Notes: generated by a model from the sequence alone, not told the origin. Positions 43,171-52,613 are shown, numbered from the stretch's first letter. The stretch: 64,000 nt of DNA from Guptibacillus hwajinpoensis (GCF_001039475.1 NZ_LELK01000004.1:433055-497054); one strand, 5' to 3'. Numbers and translations are program-made.

Positions 43171-44286
43171 TTACTGTGTGATGTTCAACAACGCTGCATA
43201 CGTATTAATACGACCTCTTTCATAGAGTGTTCCTGTTCCGGCAAGTGGAACGGTTGTCGTCTCAATGGCATTCTGAACGGTGTTCACGTTCGGTTCTAAT
43301 GAAAGCATTAGTGCAGCTAGTCCACTTACAAAAGGAGCAGCCATCGATGTGCCAGCTAATGAACCGTAACTAGTTTGTCCTGATGTGTTTGGGTAGGTTG
43401 GTAGAGTAGAGAGGATATCGATTCCAGGAGCGGCTACATCAACCCAGGAAGAGCCGTAATTTGAGAATGGTGCCTTCGTATCGTCTCGATTTAAGGCTGC
43501 TACGCTAAGGCATTCGGGATATGCGGCTGGATAGAAGAGGGTGTTTGAATCATTGTTTCCAGCAGCTGCAACGATCAACACGCCATTGTTTTTTGCGTAT
43601 TGCACAGCATTTTGAAGGGTTGTACTAAATAACGTACCGCCAAGACTCATGTTAATGACCTTTGCGCCATTATCTGTAGCGTAGATGACACCTTGAGCGA
43701 TATCACTAAACGATCCTCCGCCACTATCGTCTAATACTTTAATATTCATGATTCTAGGATTAATCGCCATTCCAGCAATACCGAGATTGTTTTTTGTTGT
43801 AGCTGCGGCAATTCCGGCTACGTGTGTTCCATGACCATGTAAATCTTCAGCTGTAGAAGAAGCTGAGAAGTTCTGACTTAATACGATCTTGTCCACTAAA
43901 TCAGGATGGTTCGTTTGAATGCCGGTATCTAGAATCGCGATATTAACGAGAGTTGATCCACGGGTAATGTTCCATGCCCTTACCGAGTTAATCTTTAGAA
44001 GCCCCCACTGTTGAGGGAAAAGAGGATCATTGGGTGTCAATTGTGCATTAAGAATACCAACATATTCTACATAGTCAACTCCAGAGAAATTGGAGAGGAT
44101 CGTCATTTTAATGTTTAAGAGAGCAGGAGCAACTGAAACGGTATAAACTTTCAGTGCGGGGATTTCACTTAGAAGAGTAAGACCTCCAACATGTTCGATA
44201 ATTTCCAAGGCGCGGTTTCGTGAAACGCCAGGTATAAATCCAATAATAAATCGATCTGGAAAATAATCCATCGTATTAGGTAACAC
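43171..44286 (-). CDS. Subtilisin-like serine protease (S8), copy 1
   Basis: 371 residues. There is no Sec signal peptide; the N-terminal about 90 residues resemble an I9-like propeptide (DRFIIGFIPGVSRNRALEII). Catalytic Asp in IAILDTGIQ (about 125), His in HGHGTHVAGI (about 155), oxyanion Asn in AAAGNN, Ser in LAGTSMAAPFVSG (about 320). ATG 44286 with AGGAGGTGTTACC upstream. It has a near-identical homologue at 51351-52466 with the same upstream sequence. Lack of a signal suggests intracellular or sporulation-linked action, or non-Sec release. Confidence 0.9.
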   Translation of the reverse strand: MLPNTMDYFPDRFIIGFIPGVSRNRALEIIEHVGGLTLLSEIPALKVYTVSVAPALLNIKMTILSNFSGVDYVEYVGILNAQLTPNDPLFPQQWGLLKINSVRAWNITRGSTLVNIAILDTGIQTNHPDLVDKIVLSQNFSASSTAEDLHGHGTHVAGIAAATTKNNLGIAGMAINPRIMNIKVLDDSGGGSFSDIAQGVIYATDNGAKVINMSLGGTLFSTTLQNAVQYAKNNGVLIVAAAGNNDSNTLFYPAAYPECLSVAALNRDDTKAPFSNYGSSWVDVAAPGIDILSTLPTYPNTSGQTSYGSLAGTSMAAPFVSGLAALMLSLEPNVNTVQNAIETTTVPLAGTGTLYERGRINTYAALLNITQ

Positions 44287-44403
44287 CTCCTGTATTTGTA
44301 AGGCATTACTAGTTTATTCAATAGATTACGAGATGATCGTAATAGTAGAAGAAATAGGTGTGAGTCATGAAAGAATACGGGAATCAGTACTAGAACATAG
44401 AAA

Positions 44404-44438
44404 AACCAGGAGAGCTATCTATCAAGCTCACCTGGTTC
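44404..44438. terminator. Terminator, CCAGG-type hairpin
   Basis: AACCAGGAGAGCT pairs with AGCTCACCTGGTT around an 8-nt loop. It lies downstream of the minus-strand MFS gene and upstream of the S8 gene. Confidence 0.75.
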
Positions 44439-44467
44439 AACGTGTTTAATTACTAGATTTTGTTTAC

Positions 44468-45826
44468 TTACTTCGCATAAGTCTCCTTAATAATCGGTAC
44501 TGATAAAGCACCTACAACAAGTAAAACACCTGAAAGCAAGATCATGAACGGCATGGAAGATCCGATTAATGGGAACAACACGAAACTTAGAAGAGAGGCA
44601 ATGATTTGTGGCAAACAAATACTACCGTTAAACAGTCCAAGGTAAGTTCCCATATTCTTTCCTTTCAGTGCATTCGTCAAGATCGTGAATGGGAATGTCA
44701 TCATGGCTGCCCATGCGATCCCAATCAAGGTAAAGGAAACAACCAATGCCCACTGATTGTGAATGAAGAAGACGGAACCAAATCCGATCCCACCTAAGAA
44801 TAAGCTGATCGCATAAAATGGTTTTCTCTGATTGTTTGGCATACGAGATAGTACAAGTGACCAGATAACAGCGCCAATTGATTGAACGGCTGTCATAATA
44901 CCAAACCAGTTCCCTGCATCTTGATAAGCTGCGCTCGCAGGATCACTCGTATTCCAGACGTTCAGGGCAATGGCTCCTGTTCCGTACGTCCATAAGTATT
45001 GAAAACCCATCCAACAGAATAACTGAACAAGTGTAACGGTCCAGAACACTTTTGGAGCGCTTCCAAGTAATTTGAAAAGGTTTGCTTTTTCTTTCGTAGA
45101 TTCCTTTGAAATTCCGTGATACATAGCATACTCATCTGGATCATACTCTCTCACTTTAAAGACTGTAATAAGACTGCAAATGATGAGAACAGCTGCACCA
45201 GCGTAGAATGAAATAACAACAGATTGTGGAATAACACCTTTTGGAGCACTATTTGACACACCAATAACGGTTAGTGCAAAAGGGAAAATACTTGCTAATA
45301 CAGCACCACTGTTTGATAGAAAGCTTTGGATCGAATAAGCAAATCCTTTTTGCTCTTTGTTAACCATGTCGCCAACCATCATTTTAAAAGGTTGCATTGC
45401 CATGTTTGATGATACATCCATAAACAGAATGGCAATGGCTCCAAATGTCATGGCTGTTACAGCACTAAATCCAAAACTACCTGAGTTAGGAAGTAGACAC
45501 ATCACAATAACAGCAACAACAGCTCCAACTAGTAAATAAGGTATCCGTCTGCCAAGCCTCGGCATCCAGGTCCGGTCAGAGAAATAACCAACTAACGGTT
45601 GGACAATTAGACCTGCAAGGGGTGGCAGGATAAAGAATAATCCTAAATTATGAGGATCTGCCCCAAGTGTTTGGAAAATACGTCCCATATTCGCGCTTTG
45701 CAGTGAGAATGCCATTTGCACACCTAGAAAACCGAAACTAATTAACCAAATTGTGCTGATTGGTAGGGATGGTAATTCTTTTTGATATCTTTTTTCGCTG
45801 GATTCAACAACTCTTTCTTCTAACAT
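44468..45826 (-). CDS. MFS sugar transporter (SLC45/maltose-sucrose type)
   Basis: 452 residues, 12 TM. FGFLGVQMAFSLQSANMGRIFQTLGA, LAGLIVQPLVGYFSDRTW.. GRRIPYLL and the DVSSNMAMQPFKMMVGD segment are typical of the disaccharide:cation symporter branch (bacterial SLC45-like). The ATG at 45826 has AGGAGGGAATT upstream. The upstream region carries TGCAATCGTTTGCA and a second similar palindrome, so a LacI-type regulator probably controls it; none is adjacent. It probably imports an oligosaccharide such as maltose or sucrose. Confidence 0.85.
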   Translation of the reverse strand: MLEERVVESSEKRYQKELPSLPISTIWLISFGFLGVQMAFSLQSANMGRIFQTLGADPHNLGLFFILPPLAGLIVQPLVGYFSDRTWMPRLGRRIPYLLVGAVVAVIVMCLLPNSGSFGFSAVTAMTFGAIAILFMDVSSNMAMQPFKMMVGDMVNKEQKGFAYSIQSFLSNSGAVLASIFPFALTVIGVSNSAPKGVIPQSVVISFYAGAAVLIICSLITVFKVREYDPDEYAMYHGISKESTKEKANLFKLLGSAPKVFWTVTLVQLFCWMGFQYLWTYGTGAIALNVWNTSDPASAAYQDAGNWFGIMTAVQSIGAVIWSLVLSRMPNNQRKPFYAISLFLGGIGFGSVFFIHNQWALVVSFTLIGIAWAAMMTFPFTILTNALKGKNMGTYLGLFNGSICLPQIIASLLSFVLFPLIGSSMPFMILLSGVLLVVGALSVPIIKETYAK

Positions 45827-45892
45827 TTAATTCCCTCCTGTGACGTAACGAATAGATGAAACGGATATTCATCGAAGCGTTTACAGTTTTAT

Positions 45893-45906
45893 TGCAATCG
45901 TTTGCA
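45893..45906. promoter_or_regulatory. LacI-type operator TGCAATCGTTTGCA
   Basis: 14-bp palindrome 67 nt upstream of the minus-strand MFS start. Confidence 0.55.
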
Positions 45907-46091
45907 CATAACTGAAAAATAATGCGCTTTTCAATTGCTTTTAACATCGTTTACTAACGCAGTGTAAAGGTAGATTTCCTAACTTAGTCAGAAAAACACT
46001 TATGTAATACCTGTTCAATTAACAAGAAATACATGCTTATTATTGGTAAAAAATTATACTTGAAAAGTATATACTATAGTAATGCGTTTAA

Positions 46092-46103
46092 GCAACCGTT
46101 TGC
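46092..46103. promoter_or_regulatory. LacI-type operator-like palindrome GCAACCGTTTGC
   Basis: Shares the GCAA..CGTTTGC core with the site at 45893; the 200-bp spacing would allow looping. Confidence 0.45.
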
Positions 46104-46343
46104 ACAAAGATTTATCAGAATTAGTTTTGAGGATGCCTATATTTCTTCTCTTGTTTAACAAAAAACCACACCCCTCTAATGTACTATTCATCTCGCGTTC
46201 ATTAAGCTAATTCCCATGTAAAACGAACTATTTACCAAAAAATACCTAGTTCAAACGTTTTGTTTTAAAAGTAATCAAAAGGTAGAGGCGACGAAAAACG
46301 AGAAATACTCAGTTGTAGACTTTTAAAACTGAGGAGGAATCAA

Positions 46344-47549
46344 ATGAGTCGAAAGAAGAAAATGACGTACGTATGTAGCACGCTGTTATTGTCATCTGTC
46401 CTAGTAAGTCCTGCAATGGCGGCGCCAAGTGAGCAGCGTGCGGAAGCGCAAACTCAACAATACGCCACATCTGCTTTTATTAGTCATGCGGAGTTGAGTA
46501 AGAAGCTAAAGCAGATTGATAAGAGCAGCCAGGGACAAGTTCAAGTAGATGTAGTGGGATACTCGAATCAGGGGCGTGAAATCTACAAAGCAACTGTTGG
46601 TTCAGGAGACAAAGTGATCTTATTGCAAAGTGAGATTCATGGGAATGAGAAAACCGGGACGGCTGCGCTATTGAAGATTTTGCAGCAGCTAGGCTCGAAT
46701 TCTCCAGAAGCTGAGAAAATCAGAAGTGAAGTGACGATCGTTGCGATGCCGATGGTGAATCCTGATGCAACGGAATTAAATCGACGTGGTAATGATATGT
46801 CGTGGAGCGAAGTTGTTGAAGATTTTCCACAGCTAGCTAGTGCGTCACCTTCTTGGAACTATTACACGTATACAAACCAATATTGGAATTATGCTTCGAA
46901 CCCTGGCTTTGACGTGAACCGGGATTTCAATCCAGATCTCGATTATGAGCCTCAACCTGAAGATTTTCCAAATAACTCATCCAATCCAGGGTGGTACATT
47001 ACCCCTGAAGCCCAAACAGTCCGTGATGTTTATAAAGGATTGATGAATGACTATGGCAAAGTGGATGTATTTGTCGACTTGCATCACCAGGGTGAGTACT
47101 ATGTGGAAGGGACAGATGATAAAGTAACGCTCTCGATTTCAGGAGACTTTATTCCTGATCCTGATAGTGCTGAAGGAGCAAAATATAGCGAGTACGCAGA
47201 TACATATGATGGTGAATTCTCAAAACAGTTAAATGTAGCTGCTTATAACGCCTTACAGGAGAGGGGTAATTCTCCATTTGATAACATTACACTTTATCCA
47301 CAAAATCTTGATTTACCTGGTACAGCACTTGGTTCTTTTGCGCTAAATGGAAGTGGCGCTGTGCTGTTTGAAGTTACGGGGCAAACGCAAAGCTATGGAC
47401 AAAAGAAAATTGGTCAATTGGTTAAAGTGGTTGAACTTGGCCTTTACGGAATTATTGATGGCATCACGAGTGGTGATGTGTATTCGATTAATCCTGAAGA
47501 ATATGACGATATCCCACTAACAGATCGCGATCAGGATTATGGTCATTAA
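46344..47549 (+). CDS. Secreted M14 zinc carboxypeptidase
   Basis: 401 residues. Signal peptide (MSRKKKMTYVCSTLLLSSVL.. AMA, cleavage near 26). Zinc ligands in EIHGNEKTG (HxxE, about 97-100) and the distal His in VDLHHQGEYY; the catalytic Glu is in AVLFEVTGQT (about 349). NRDFN is the substrate Arg/Asn region. The acidic C-terminus is short. It removes C-terminal residues from peptides outside the cell. Its paralogue follows after 45 nt and is probably in the same transcript. Confidence 0.88.
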   Translation: MSRKKKMTYVCSTLLLSSVLVSPAMAAPSEQRAEAQTQQYATSAFISHAELSKKLKQIDKSSQGQVQVDVVGYSNQGREIYKATVGSGDKVILLQSEIHGNEKTGTAALLKILQQLGSNSPEAEKIRSEVTIVAMPMVNPDATELNRRGNDMSWSEVVEDFPQLASASPSWNYYTYTNQYWNYASNPGFDVNRDFNPDLDYEPQPEDFPNNSSNPGWYITPEAQTVRDVYKGLMNDYGKVDVFVDLHHQGEYYVEGTDDKVTLSISGDFIPDPDSAEGAKYSEYADTYDGEFSKQLNVAAYNALQERGNSPFDNITLYPQNLDLPGTALGSFALNGSGAVLFEVTGQTQSYGQKKIGQLVKVVELGLYGIIDGITSGDVYSINPEEYDDIPLTDRDQDYGH

Positions 47550-47594
47550 ATTGTTTTGAAAAATAAGTGCGATTTTATTTCTAGGAGGATGAAT

Positions 47595-48647
47595 GTGAAA
47601 AAACAAATTCTACCGTTAACAGTAGCGGGAACGATGCTGGTGTCAGGGTCATTCCTAACAGGAAATACGGTACTAGCTGGAGATAATGGACCTAATGGAC
47701 CGAACTATGGTGGCAATGAAACGATCAAGAATGAACGACTTCACTCTTATGAAGAGATGGTAAGCTTTCTAGAAAAAGTAGACAAGCGCTCTGAAGCTCT
47801 TGAATTAGAAGTCTACGGTCAATCAGTGAAAGGGAGAGATTTGTACCTCGCTAAGTTTGGAACTATGAACGAAGACAACCCAACAATACTTTTCTTAACC
47901 CAGCAGCACGGGAATGAGGCTTTAACGACAGAAGGCGCTCTTGAAATGATTAAGTATTTGTCTTCGAATGGGAAGAATGTACAAGATATTTTAGAGAATG
48001 TGAATGTTCTAATCGCTCCACGTTTAAACGTGGATGGAGCAGAAGGGGATGTTGATTTCTCATTAGAAGACTACGTCTCTGGAACTCATACTCGATATAA
48101 TGCGAATGGAGTCGATCTTAATCGTGATCACGTGGATCGTGAACAGCCAGAAACGAAGGCGTTGCACGAGAACATATTGCAGAAATATCAACCGGATTAC
48201 ATGATTGATCTCCATCATCAGGGAACGCAAACGACGCTCGGTGACACAGGAGAACTCGTCTCTGGGTCAATTCTTTATCCAACGAACGAGAGTGTTGATC
48301 CTACTGTAGTAGAGCAATCCAAGCAACTTGGAGCGGTCGTTTATAATGCAGTAGATGCGAAAGGCTATGGCCTACTTTCGAAGTATCCAGGAGGCAGTGC
48401 GCCAACGATTAGCCGAAACGGCTTAGCGATGGAATACGGCATTGCAACACTGCTGTTCGAAATGCGTGGAATGGCCGATCATTATCGAGATGATTATGTA
48501 CTGGGTCAAAAGAGCAATGGCTACTTAATTCAACAGGCGGTTACTGCAATGAAAGCTAGTTTAGAAGCTTTGGCAGATGATTCAATTGATTCGACGGATA
48601 CATCTTTCTGGGACACGTTGCCGGAGAGTAATTATGATGGTGAGTAG
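47595..48647 (+). CDS. Secreted M14 zinc carboxypeptidase (paralogue)
   Basis: 350 residues. Signal peptide (MKKQILPLTVAGTMLVSGSF.. LAG). HGNE zinc motif in LTQQHGNEALTTEG, NLNRDH-like VDLNRDH, distal His in MIDLHHQGTQ and catalytic Glu in TLLFEMRGMA. The GTG at 47595 is the preferred start because AGGAGG ends 6 nt before it; ATG 47589 touches that site. It differs from the upstream copy mainly in the central loops, so the two may have different specificity. Confidence 0.87.
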   Translation: MKKQILPLTVAGTMLVSGSFLTGNTVLAGDNGPNGPNYGGNETIKNERLHSYEEMVSFLEKVDKRSEALELEVYGQSVKGRDLYLAKFGTMNEDNPTILFLTQQHGNEALTTEGALEMIKYLSSNGKNVQDILENVNVLIAPRLNVDGAEGDVDFSLEDYVSGTHTRYNANGVDLNRDHVDREQPETKALHENILQKYQPDYMIDLHHQGTQTTLGDTGELVSGSILYPTNESVDPTVVEQSKQLGAVVYNAVDAKGYGLLSKYPGGSAPTISRNGLAMEYGIATLLFEMRGMADHYRDDYVLGQKSNGYLIQQAVTAMKASLEALADDSIDSTDTSFWDTLPESNYDGE

Positions 48648-48700
48648 CTTCACGGGAATGATTCTTTTTAAAAAATGATCGACAATGAATTTTTCATGAA

Positions 48701-48739
48701 AAACCAGGTGAACTATGTTGTTTATAGTTCACCTGGTTT
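48701..48739 (+). terminator. Terminator, CCAGGTGAAC-type hairpin within worn composite REP
   Basis: AAACCAGGTGAACTAT pairs with ATAGTTCACCTGGTTT: perfect 16-bp stem. Worn REP caps flank it (TTCACGGGAATGATTC near 48650 and AAATCAGTAAAACGGTCACGG near 48757). Confidence 0.8.
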
Positions 48740-48906
48740 TATCTGTATAGAAGCAAATAAATCAGTAAAACGGTCACGGTTATTTTACTGCAAAGTAGTA
48801 AAAAGTATCGAAAGTGAATGGATTTTCATACTTTTCGTTTTAGTGTATAAATTGATGGGAATCTCCTCTGAACAAGTCATTAAGGCTTTAGTTTAGGAGG
48901 ATTGCA

Positions 48907-49776
48907 ATGCATTTATATCATATAGGTTTAGTTATCATGGCAGCTGTTTTATGGGGCATTTCAGGGGGGATAGCAGGAATATTAATGGATAAAGGGTGGA
49001 GTCCGATCGTCATCTCCTTCTATAGAGGTGCGATAGGATTTGTTGGTATTTTTGTTTGGCTGCTTCTTCATCGTAGAGGAAATAAAGGAGAGTATTCATC
49101 TAAAGCAGTGAAGTGGTCGATAGTAGCAGGTTTCGCTGTTGCTTGCAATTTCAGTTTTTACTTTCTTAGTATTTCAGAATCTGGTGTAGCAATAGCATCA
49201 ACTTTGATGTACACGGCACCCTTATTCGTTCTTTTTAGTTCATTTCTATTTCGAATAGAGACCGTCACTCCTTTTAAGGTGATCGCAATGGTAATCGTGA
49301 TGGTTGGAATTAGTTTATTAACAAACGTTTATGAGGCAGGGATTGGAAGTTTAAATATTTTTGGGATTATGAGTGGGCTACTATCAGGTCTTTCATACGC
49401 TCTGTTTATTTTTGGACTTAAGAATGCTTCAAAAGAAGGACGTCCTCCTTTTGTTCTAACCGTTGCTTTTGCTACATTTACCATTGTTATGTTTCTACTT
49501 ATTGACCATAAAGAAGCGCTCGACGTAATGTTTTCTGAGGATTTGATTTGGTTTGTAACTCTTGGAATAATTGGTGCAGGAATTTCTTTTTACTTATATA
49601 TAGAAGGTTTGAAGAAAACATCAGCATCCGTTGCAGCGATCATAGCAATGGTAGAACCGGTTACAGCTTCTCTATTTGGATTAGTGATTTTGGGAGAGGT
49701 TCTTACAGTCACGCAAAGTATAGGACTCGTTATTATTCTCATTACTATTACGATATTAAGTACAAAACAAAAGTGA
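48907..49776 (+). CDS. EamA/DMT-family transporter
   Basis: 289 residues with ten predicted TM helices in two EamA halves (about 5-140 and 150-285). GISGGIAGILMDKGWSP and the late ALFGLVILGE-like SLFGLVILGEVLTVTQSIG are typical. The ATG follows TTTAGGAGGATTGCA. Probably a metabolite exporter; substrate unknown. Its TGA overlaps the left cap of a REP composite, so the repeat abuts the gene exactly. Confidence 0.88.
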   Translation: MHLYHIGLVIMAAVLWGISGGIAGILMDKGWSPIVISFYRGAIGFVGIFVWLLLHRRGNKGEYSSKAVKWSIVAGFAVACNFSFYFLSISESGVAIASTLMYTAPLFVLFSSFLFRIETVTPFKVIAMVIVMVGISLLTNVYEAGIGSLNIFGIMSGLLSGLSYALFIFGLKNASKEGRPPFVLTVAFATFTIVMFLLIDHKEALDVMFSEDLIWFVTLGIIGAGISFYLYIEGLKKTSASVAAIIAMVEPVTASLFGLVILGEVLTVTQSIGLVIILITITILSTKQK

Positions 49777-49917
49777 ATTACGGGGACGGTTCTCATGATT
49801 CACTGTTAGAATTATGAAAAGAAAGACCAGGTAGCTAACTAACTTATTAGTAGCACACCTGGCTTTTTTGTTGTATTAAAAGCAAGTGAATCAACGACCC
49901 TTTTTCGCTAATTCAGT
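49774..49917. repeat. Composite REP-hairpin-REP element overlapping a stop codon
   Basis: Left cap 49774-49802 (GTGAATTACGGGGACGG then TTCTCATGATTCA; its TGA is the stop of the transporter), hairpin about 49828-49868 (CCAGGTAGCTAA.. TTAGTAGCACACCTGG, TTTTTT) and a worn right cap from 49887 (GTGAATCAACGACCC). Confidence 0.65.
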
Positions 49918-49988
49918 TGCAGTGATTCTTAAGATCCTTCTTACAAAATAGACTATTATTAATAGCTTTTGAGCAACGGAGGGATTCA

Positions 49989-51251
49989 ATGGCGATCCAT
50001 ACAGTGATGCTGGGTGATAACCTATGGGGCATTTCAATTGCTTATGGTGTACCGATAGCGACGTTGAAGGCTGTGAACGGTCTTGTTTCTGATCGACTCG
50101 TTCCCGGATTGAATTTATATATTCCAGATCAGGCACTGCCTGAACGGTATTATCAGATTAAGCCAGGGGATACGTATTGGAAGCTATCTCAACAATTTCA
50201 GACTACAATTCAAGATATGATGACAGCCAATCCAACTGTAGATCCAAATACACTTCCGATTGGACTCAGAATCCGTATTCCTACTGCGCAGAAGTATTCT
50301 ATGCAAACGCTCGTCTTTTTTGATGCGTTATCGGGTGCATCTTACCTAGAAACCATTACTGATCTCGCAGATTCGATTACGTATTTAGCGATATTCACCT
50401 ATTCCTTTAATTCTGAAGGGGACCTTCTTACGATAGATGATGATCTGATCCTACAAAGAACGAAAGCGTTGAATATTAAGCCGCTGCTCGTCATCAGTAA
50501 CTACGACGTGCAAATGTTCAGCTCTACATTAGCCGATGCGGTTCTTAAGGATGAGACAAAACGAAAGAGGTTGGTACAAAATCTTGTTGTAAAAGTAAAG
50601 GAAAAGGGTTATGCAGGTGTTAGCATTGATTTTGAGTTTGTTCCTCCTGAGAGAAGAAATGATTTTACAGCATTCTTAAAGGAATTAAAGCAGGGCCTTG
50701 GTAACCTGGTTCTCCAACTTAATGCACATGCGAAAAGCAGTGACATGCCAACGAATCGATTGGTTGGATTTCTTGATTACAAAGCAACTGGCGAAGTAGT
50801 GGATATTGTATCCATCATGACAATTGACTATGGCTATGCGATTGGACCACCTGATCCGATTGCACCTGTTTGGTGGATTGAACAGGTGTTGATGTATGCG
50901 ACCGGTCAGATCGACAGAAGGAAGATCATGATGGCGATGAGCCTTTATGGGTATGATTGGACGGTTCCCCGTCTAGCAGATGCCGAAATGCTTTCAAGTC
51001 TAAATGCTCAGAATCGTGCGCTGAATGGTTGGATTCCAATTCAATACAATTCGATAGCGCAGGCTCCAAACTACAGTTATAATCTTGTGAATCAAGGTCA
51101 TGTCGTTTGGTTTGAAGACATCAAAAGTATGACAGCGAAATACAAACAACTAGAAGCTTATAATTTACTTGGAAGTACTTATTGGCGGTTACGTTTTCTT
51201 TTTCCACAGAATTGGGCGTATGTGAAGAAGAATATTCGGGTTTTGAAATGA
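49989..51251 (+). CDS. LysM-GH18 spore peptidoglycan hydrolase (YaaH/SleL-like)
   Basis: 420 residues. Two N-terminal LysM repeats (about 3-47, HTVMLGDNLWGISIAYGV, and 54-97, YQIKPGDTYWKLSQQF) are followed by a GH18 barrel (about 105-420). The catalytic DxE-type motif is GVSIDFEFV (about 215-223). No signal peptide, as in YaaH and SleL, which are placed on the spore and hydrolyse cortex during germination as N-acetylglucosaminidase. ATG 49989 follows CGGAGGG. Sporulation control is inferred from the family, not from a visible promoter. Confidence 0.88.
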   Translation: MAIHTVMLGDNLWGISIAYGVPIATLKAVNGLVSDRLVPGLNLYIPDQALPERYYQIKPGDTYWKLSQQFQTTIQDMMTANPTVDPNTLPIGLRIRIPTAQKYSMQTLVFFDALSGASYLETITDLADSITYLAIFTYSFNSEGDLLTIDDDLILQRTKALNIKPLLVISNYDVQMFSSTLADAVLKDETKRKRLVQNLVVKVKEKGYAGVSIDFEFVPPERRNDFTAFLKELKQGLGNLVLQLNAHAKSSDMPTNRLVGFLDYKATGEVVDIVSIMTIDYGYAIGPPDPIAPVWWIEQVLMYATGQIDRRKIMMAMSLYGYDWTVPRLADAEMLSSLNAQNRALNGWIPIQYNSIAQAPNYSYNLVNQGHVVWFEDIKSMTAKYKQLEAYNLLGSTYWRLRFLFPQNWAYVKKNIRVLK

Positions 51252-51309
51252 GCAGAATTCGGGGACGACTCTTATGATCTACTGTTAGAGTAAGTAAAGA
51301 ACACGAAAA

Positions 51310-51336
51310 AAACAGGCTCACGAGTGGAGCCTGTTT
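51310..51336. terminator. Terminator between convergent GH18 and S8 genes
   Basis: AAACAGGCTC and GAGCCTGTTT around a 7-nt loop. A worn REP left cap (GCAGAATTCGGGGACG then ACTCTTATGATCTA) lies at 51251-51280. Confidence 0.75.
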
Positions 51337-51350
51337 TAGCGTGGATAAAT

Positions 51351-52466
51351 TTATCCTTTGATTTTCAACAATGCAGCATACGTATTGATTCGCCCTCTTT
51401 CGTAAAGAGAACCTGTCCCATTTAACGGTACAGTTGTTGTCTCAATAGCGTTGATAACGTTGTTAACGTTCGAATCTAGAGAAAGCATTAGCGCTGCTAG
51501 GCCACTAATAAATGGAGTTGCCATTGATGTACCTGATAACGAACCGTAATTGGTTTGACCTGTTGAATTCGCATAGGTAGGAAGTGTTGATAGAATATCG
51601 ACCCCAGGAGCGGCGACATCAACCCAAGAAGAGCCGTGATTTGAGAAAGAAGCCTTCGTATCGTCTCGATTCAATGCTGCTACGCTAATGCACTGTGCAT
51701 ATGCGGCCGGATAGAAAAGGTCGTTGGAATTATTATTTCCAGCCGCCGCAGCAAGTAGTACGCCATTATCTTTCGCGTACTGCACAGCATTTTGCATCGT
51801 CGTGCTAAACATAGTACCTCCAAGACTCATGTTAATGACCTTTGCTCCATTATCAGTCGCAAAAACAACTCCTTGCGCTACGTCACTAAACGATCCGCTT
51901 CCGGTGTCGTCTAATACTTTTATATTCATAATTCTAGGGTTAATTCCTAGTCCTGCAACGCCAAGGTCATTTTTCGTTGTAGCTACGGCAATTCCTGCTA
52001 CGTGTGTACCGTGACCATTCAAGTCTTGAACGGATGAAGAGGTTGAAAAGTTTTGATTTAGTACAATCTTGTCCACTAAATCGGGGTGACTCGTTTGAAT
52101 GCCAGTATCTAGAATCGCTATGTTGACTAGCGTTGAGCCACGCGTAACGTTCCAACCCCTTACAGAGTTGATCTTTAATAGTCCCCACTGCTGAGGGAAT
52201 AGAGGGTCGTTAGGTGTCAATTGAGTAGCTAGGATACCATCATACTCTACATATTGAACTCCTGAGAAGTTAGAGAGAATCGTCATTTTAATGTTTAGGA
52301 GAAGAGGGTCAACTGAAACAGTGTAGACATTGAGCACTGGGATTTCGTCTATAAGTGTAAGACCACCAACATGAGCAATAATTTCTAACGCACGTTTACG
52401 TGAAACGCCGGGTATAAATCCAATGATTATTCTGTCTGGCAAGTAATTCATAGTAATTGGTAACAC
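51351..52466 (-). CDS. Subtilisin-like serine protease (S8), copy 2
   Basis: 371 residues, the same length as copy 1 at 43171-44286 and by eye about 85 percent identical, with changes concentrated in the first 60 residues. The catalytic triad is conserved: ILDTGIQ, NGHGTHVAGI, SGTSMATP. No signal peptide. About 70 nt of upstream DNA (GTAAGGCATTACTAG.. TTCAATAGATTAC and AACACCTCCT) is also conserved with copy 1, so the duplicated unit included the promoter. Confidence 0.9.
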   Translation of the reverse strand: MLPITMNYLPDRIIIGFIPGVSRKRALEIIAHVGGLTLIDEIPVLNVYTVSVDPLLLNIKMTILSNFSGVQYVEYDGILATQLTPNDPLFPQQWGLLKINSVRGWNVTRGSTLVNIAILDTGIQTSHPDLVDKIVLNQNFSTSSSVQDLNGHGTHVAGIAVATTKNDLGVAGLGINPRIMNIKVLDDTGSGSFSDVAQGVVFATDNGAKVINMSLGGTMFSTTMQNAVQYAKDNGVLLAAAAGNNNSNDLFYPAAYAQCISVAALNRDDTKASFSNHGSSWVDVAAPGVDILSTLPTYANSTGQTNYGSLSGTSMATPFISGLAALMLSLDSNVNNVINAIETTTVPLNGTGSLYERGRINTYAALLKIKG

Positions 52467-52613
52467 CTCCTATAGTTGTAAGGCATTACTAGTTTATTCA
52501 ATAGATTACTAGATGATTGTAGTAGCTAGTAAAATAGGTGAGAAATGATGGAAGAGACTAGATAGAATGGGGATGTGTTGGTATAGCGACTATTGAGCCA
52601 CTCTATAACAATG

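Larger units (their letters stand above)
45827..46343. other. Divergent intergenic region with LacI-type operators
   Basis: 517 nt between the MFS gene (minus) and the first M14 gene (plus). Besides the palindromes at 45893 and 46092 it has TGTAAACGCTTCGA on the minus strand (45873-45886, cre-like), and AAACGTTTTGTTTT near 46255. No reading frame. Confidence 0.5.

Noticed and set aside
48675-48896. 73-codon open frame on the plus strand
   Set aside because: It spans the CCAGG-type terminator hairpin and a worn REP, lacks a ribosome site and reads like random sequence.
5568-51280. Dispersed repeats considered as a CRISPR array
   Set aside because: Copies are single or in inverted pairs kilobases apart, with no regular spacers and no cas genes.
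51121-51321. Minus-strand frame opposite the GH18 3' end
   Set aside because: Overlaps the GH18 coding end and the terminator; no ribosome site or coding pattern.
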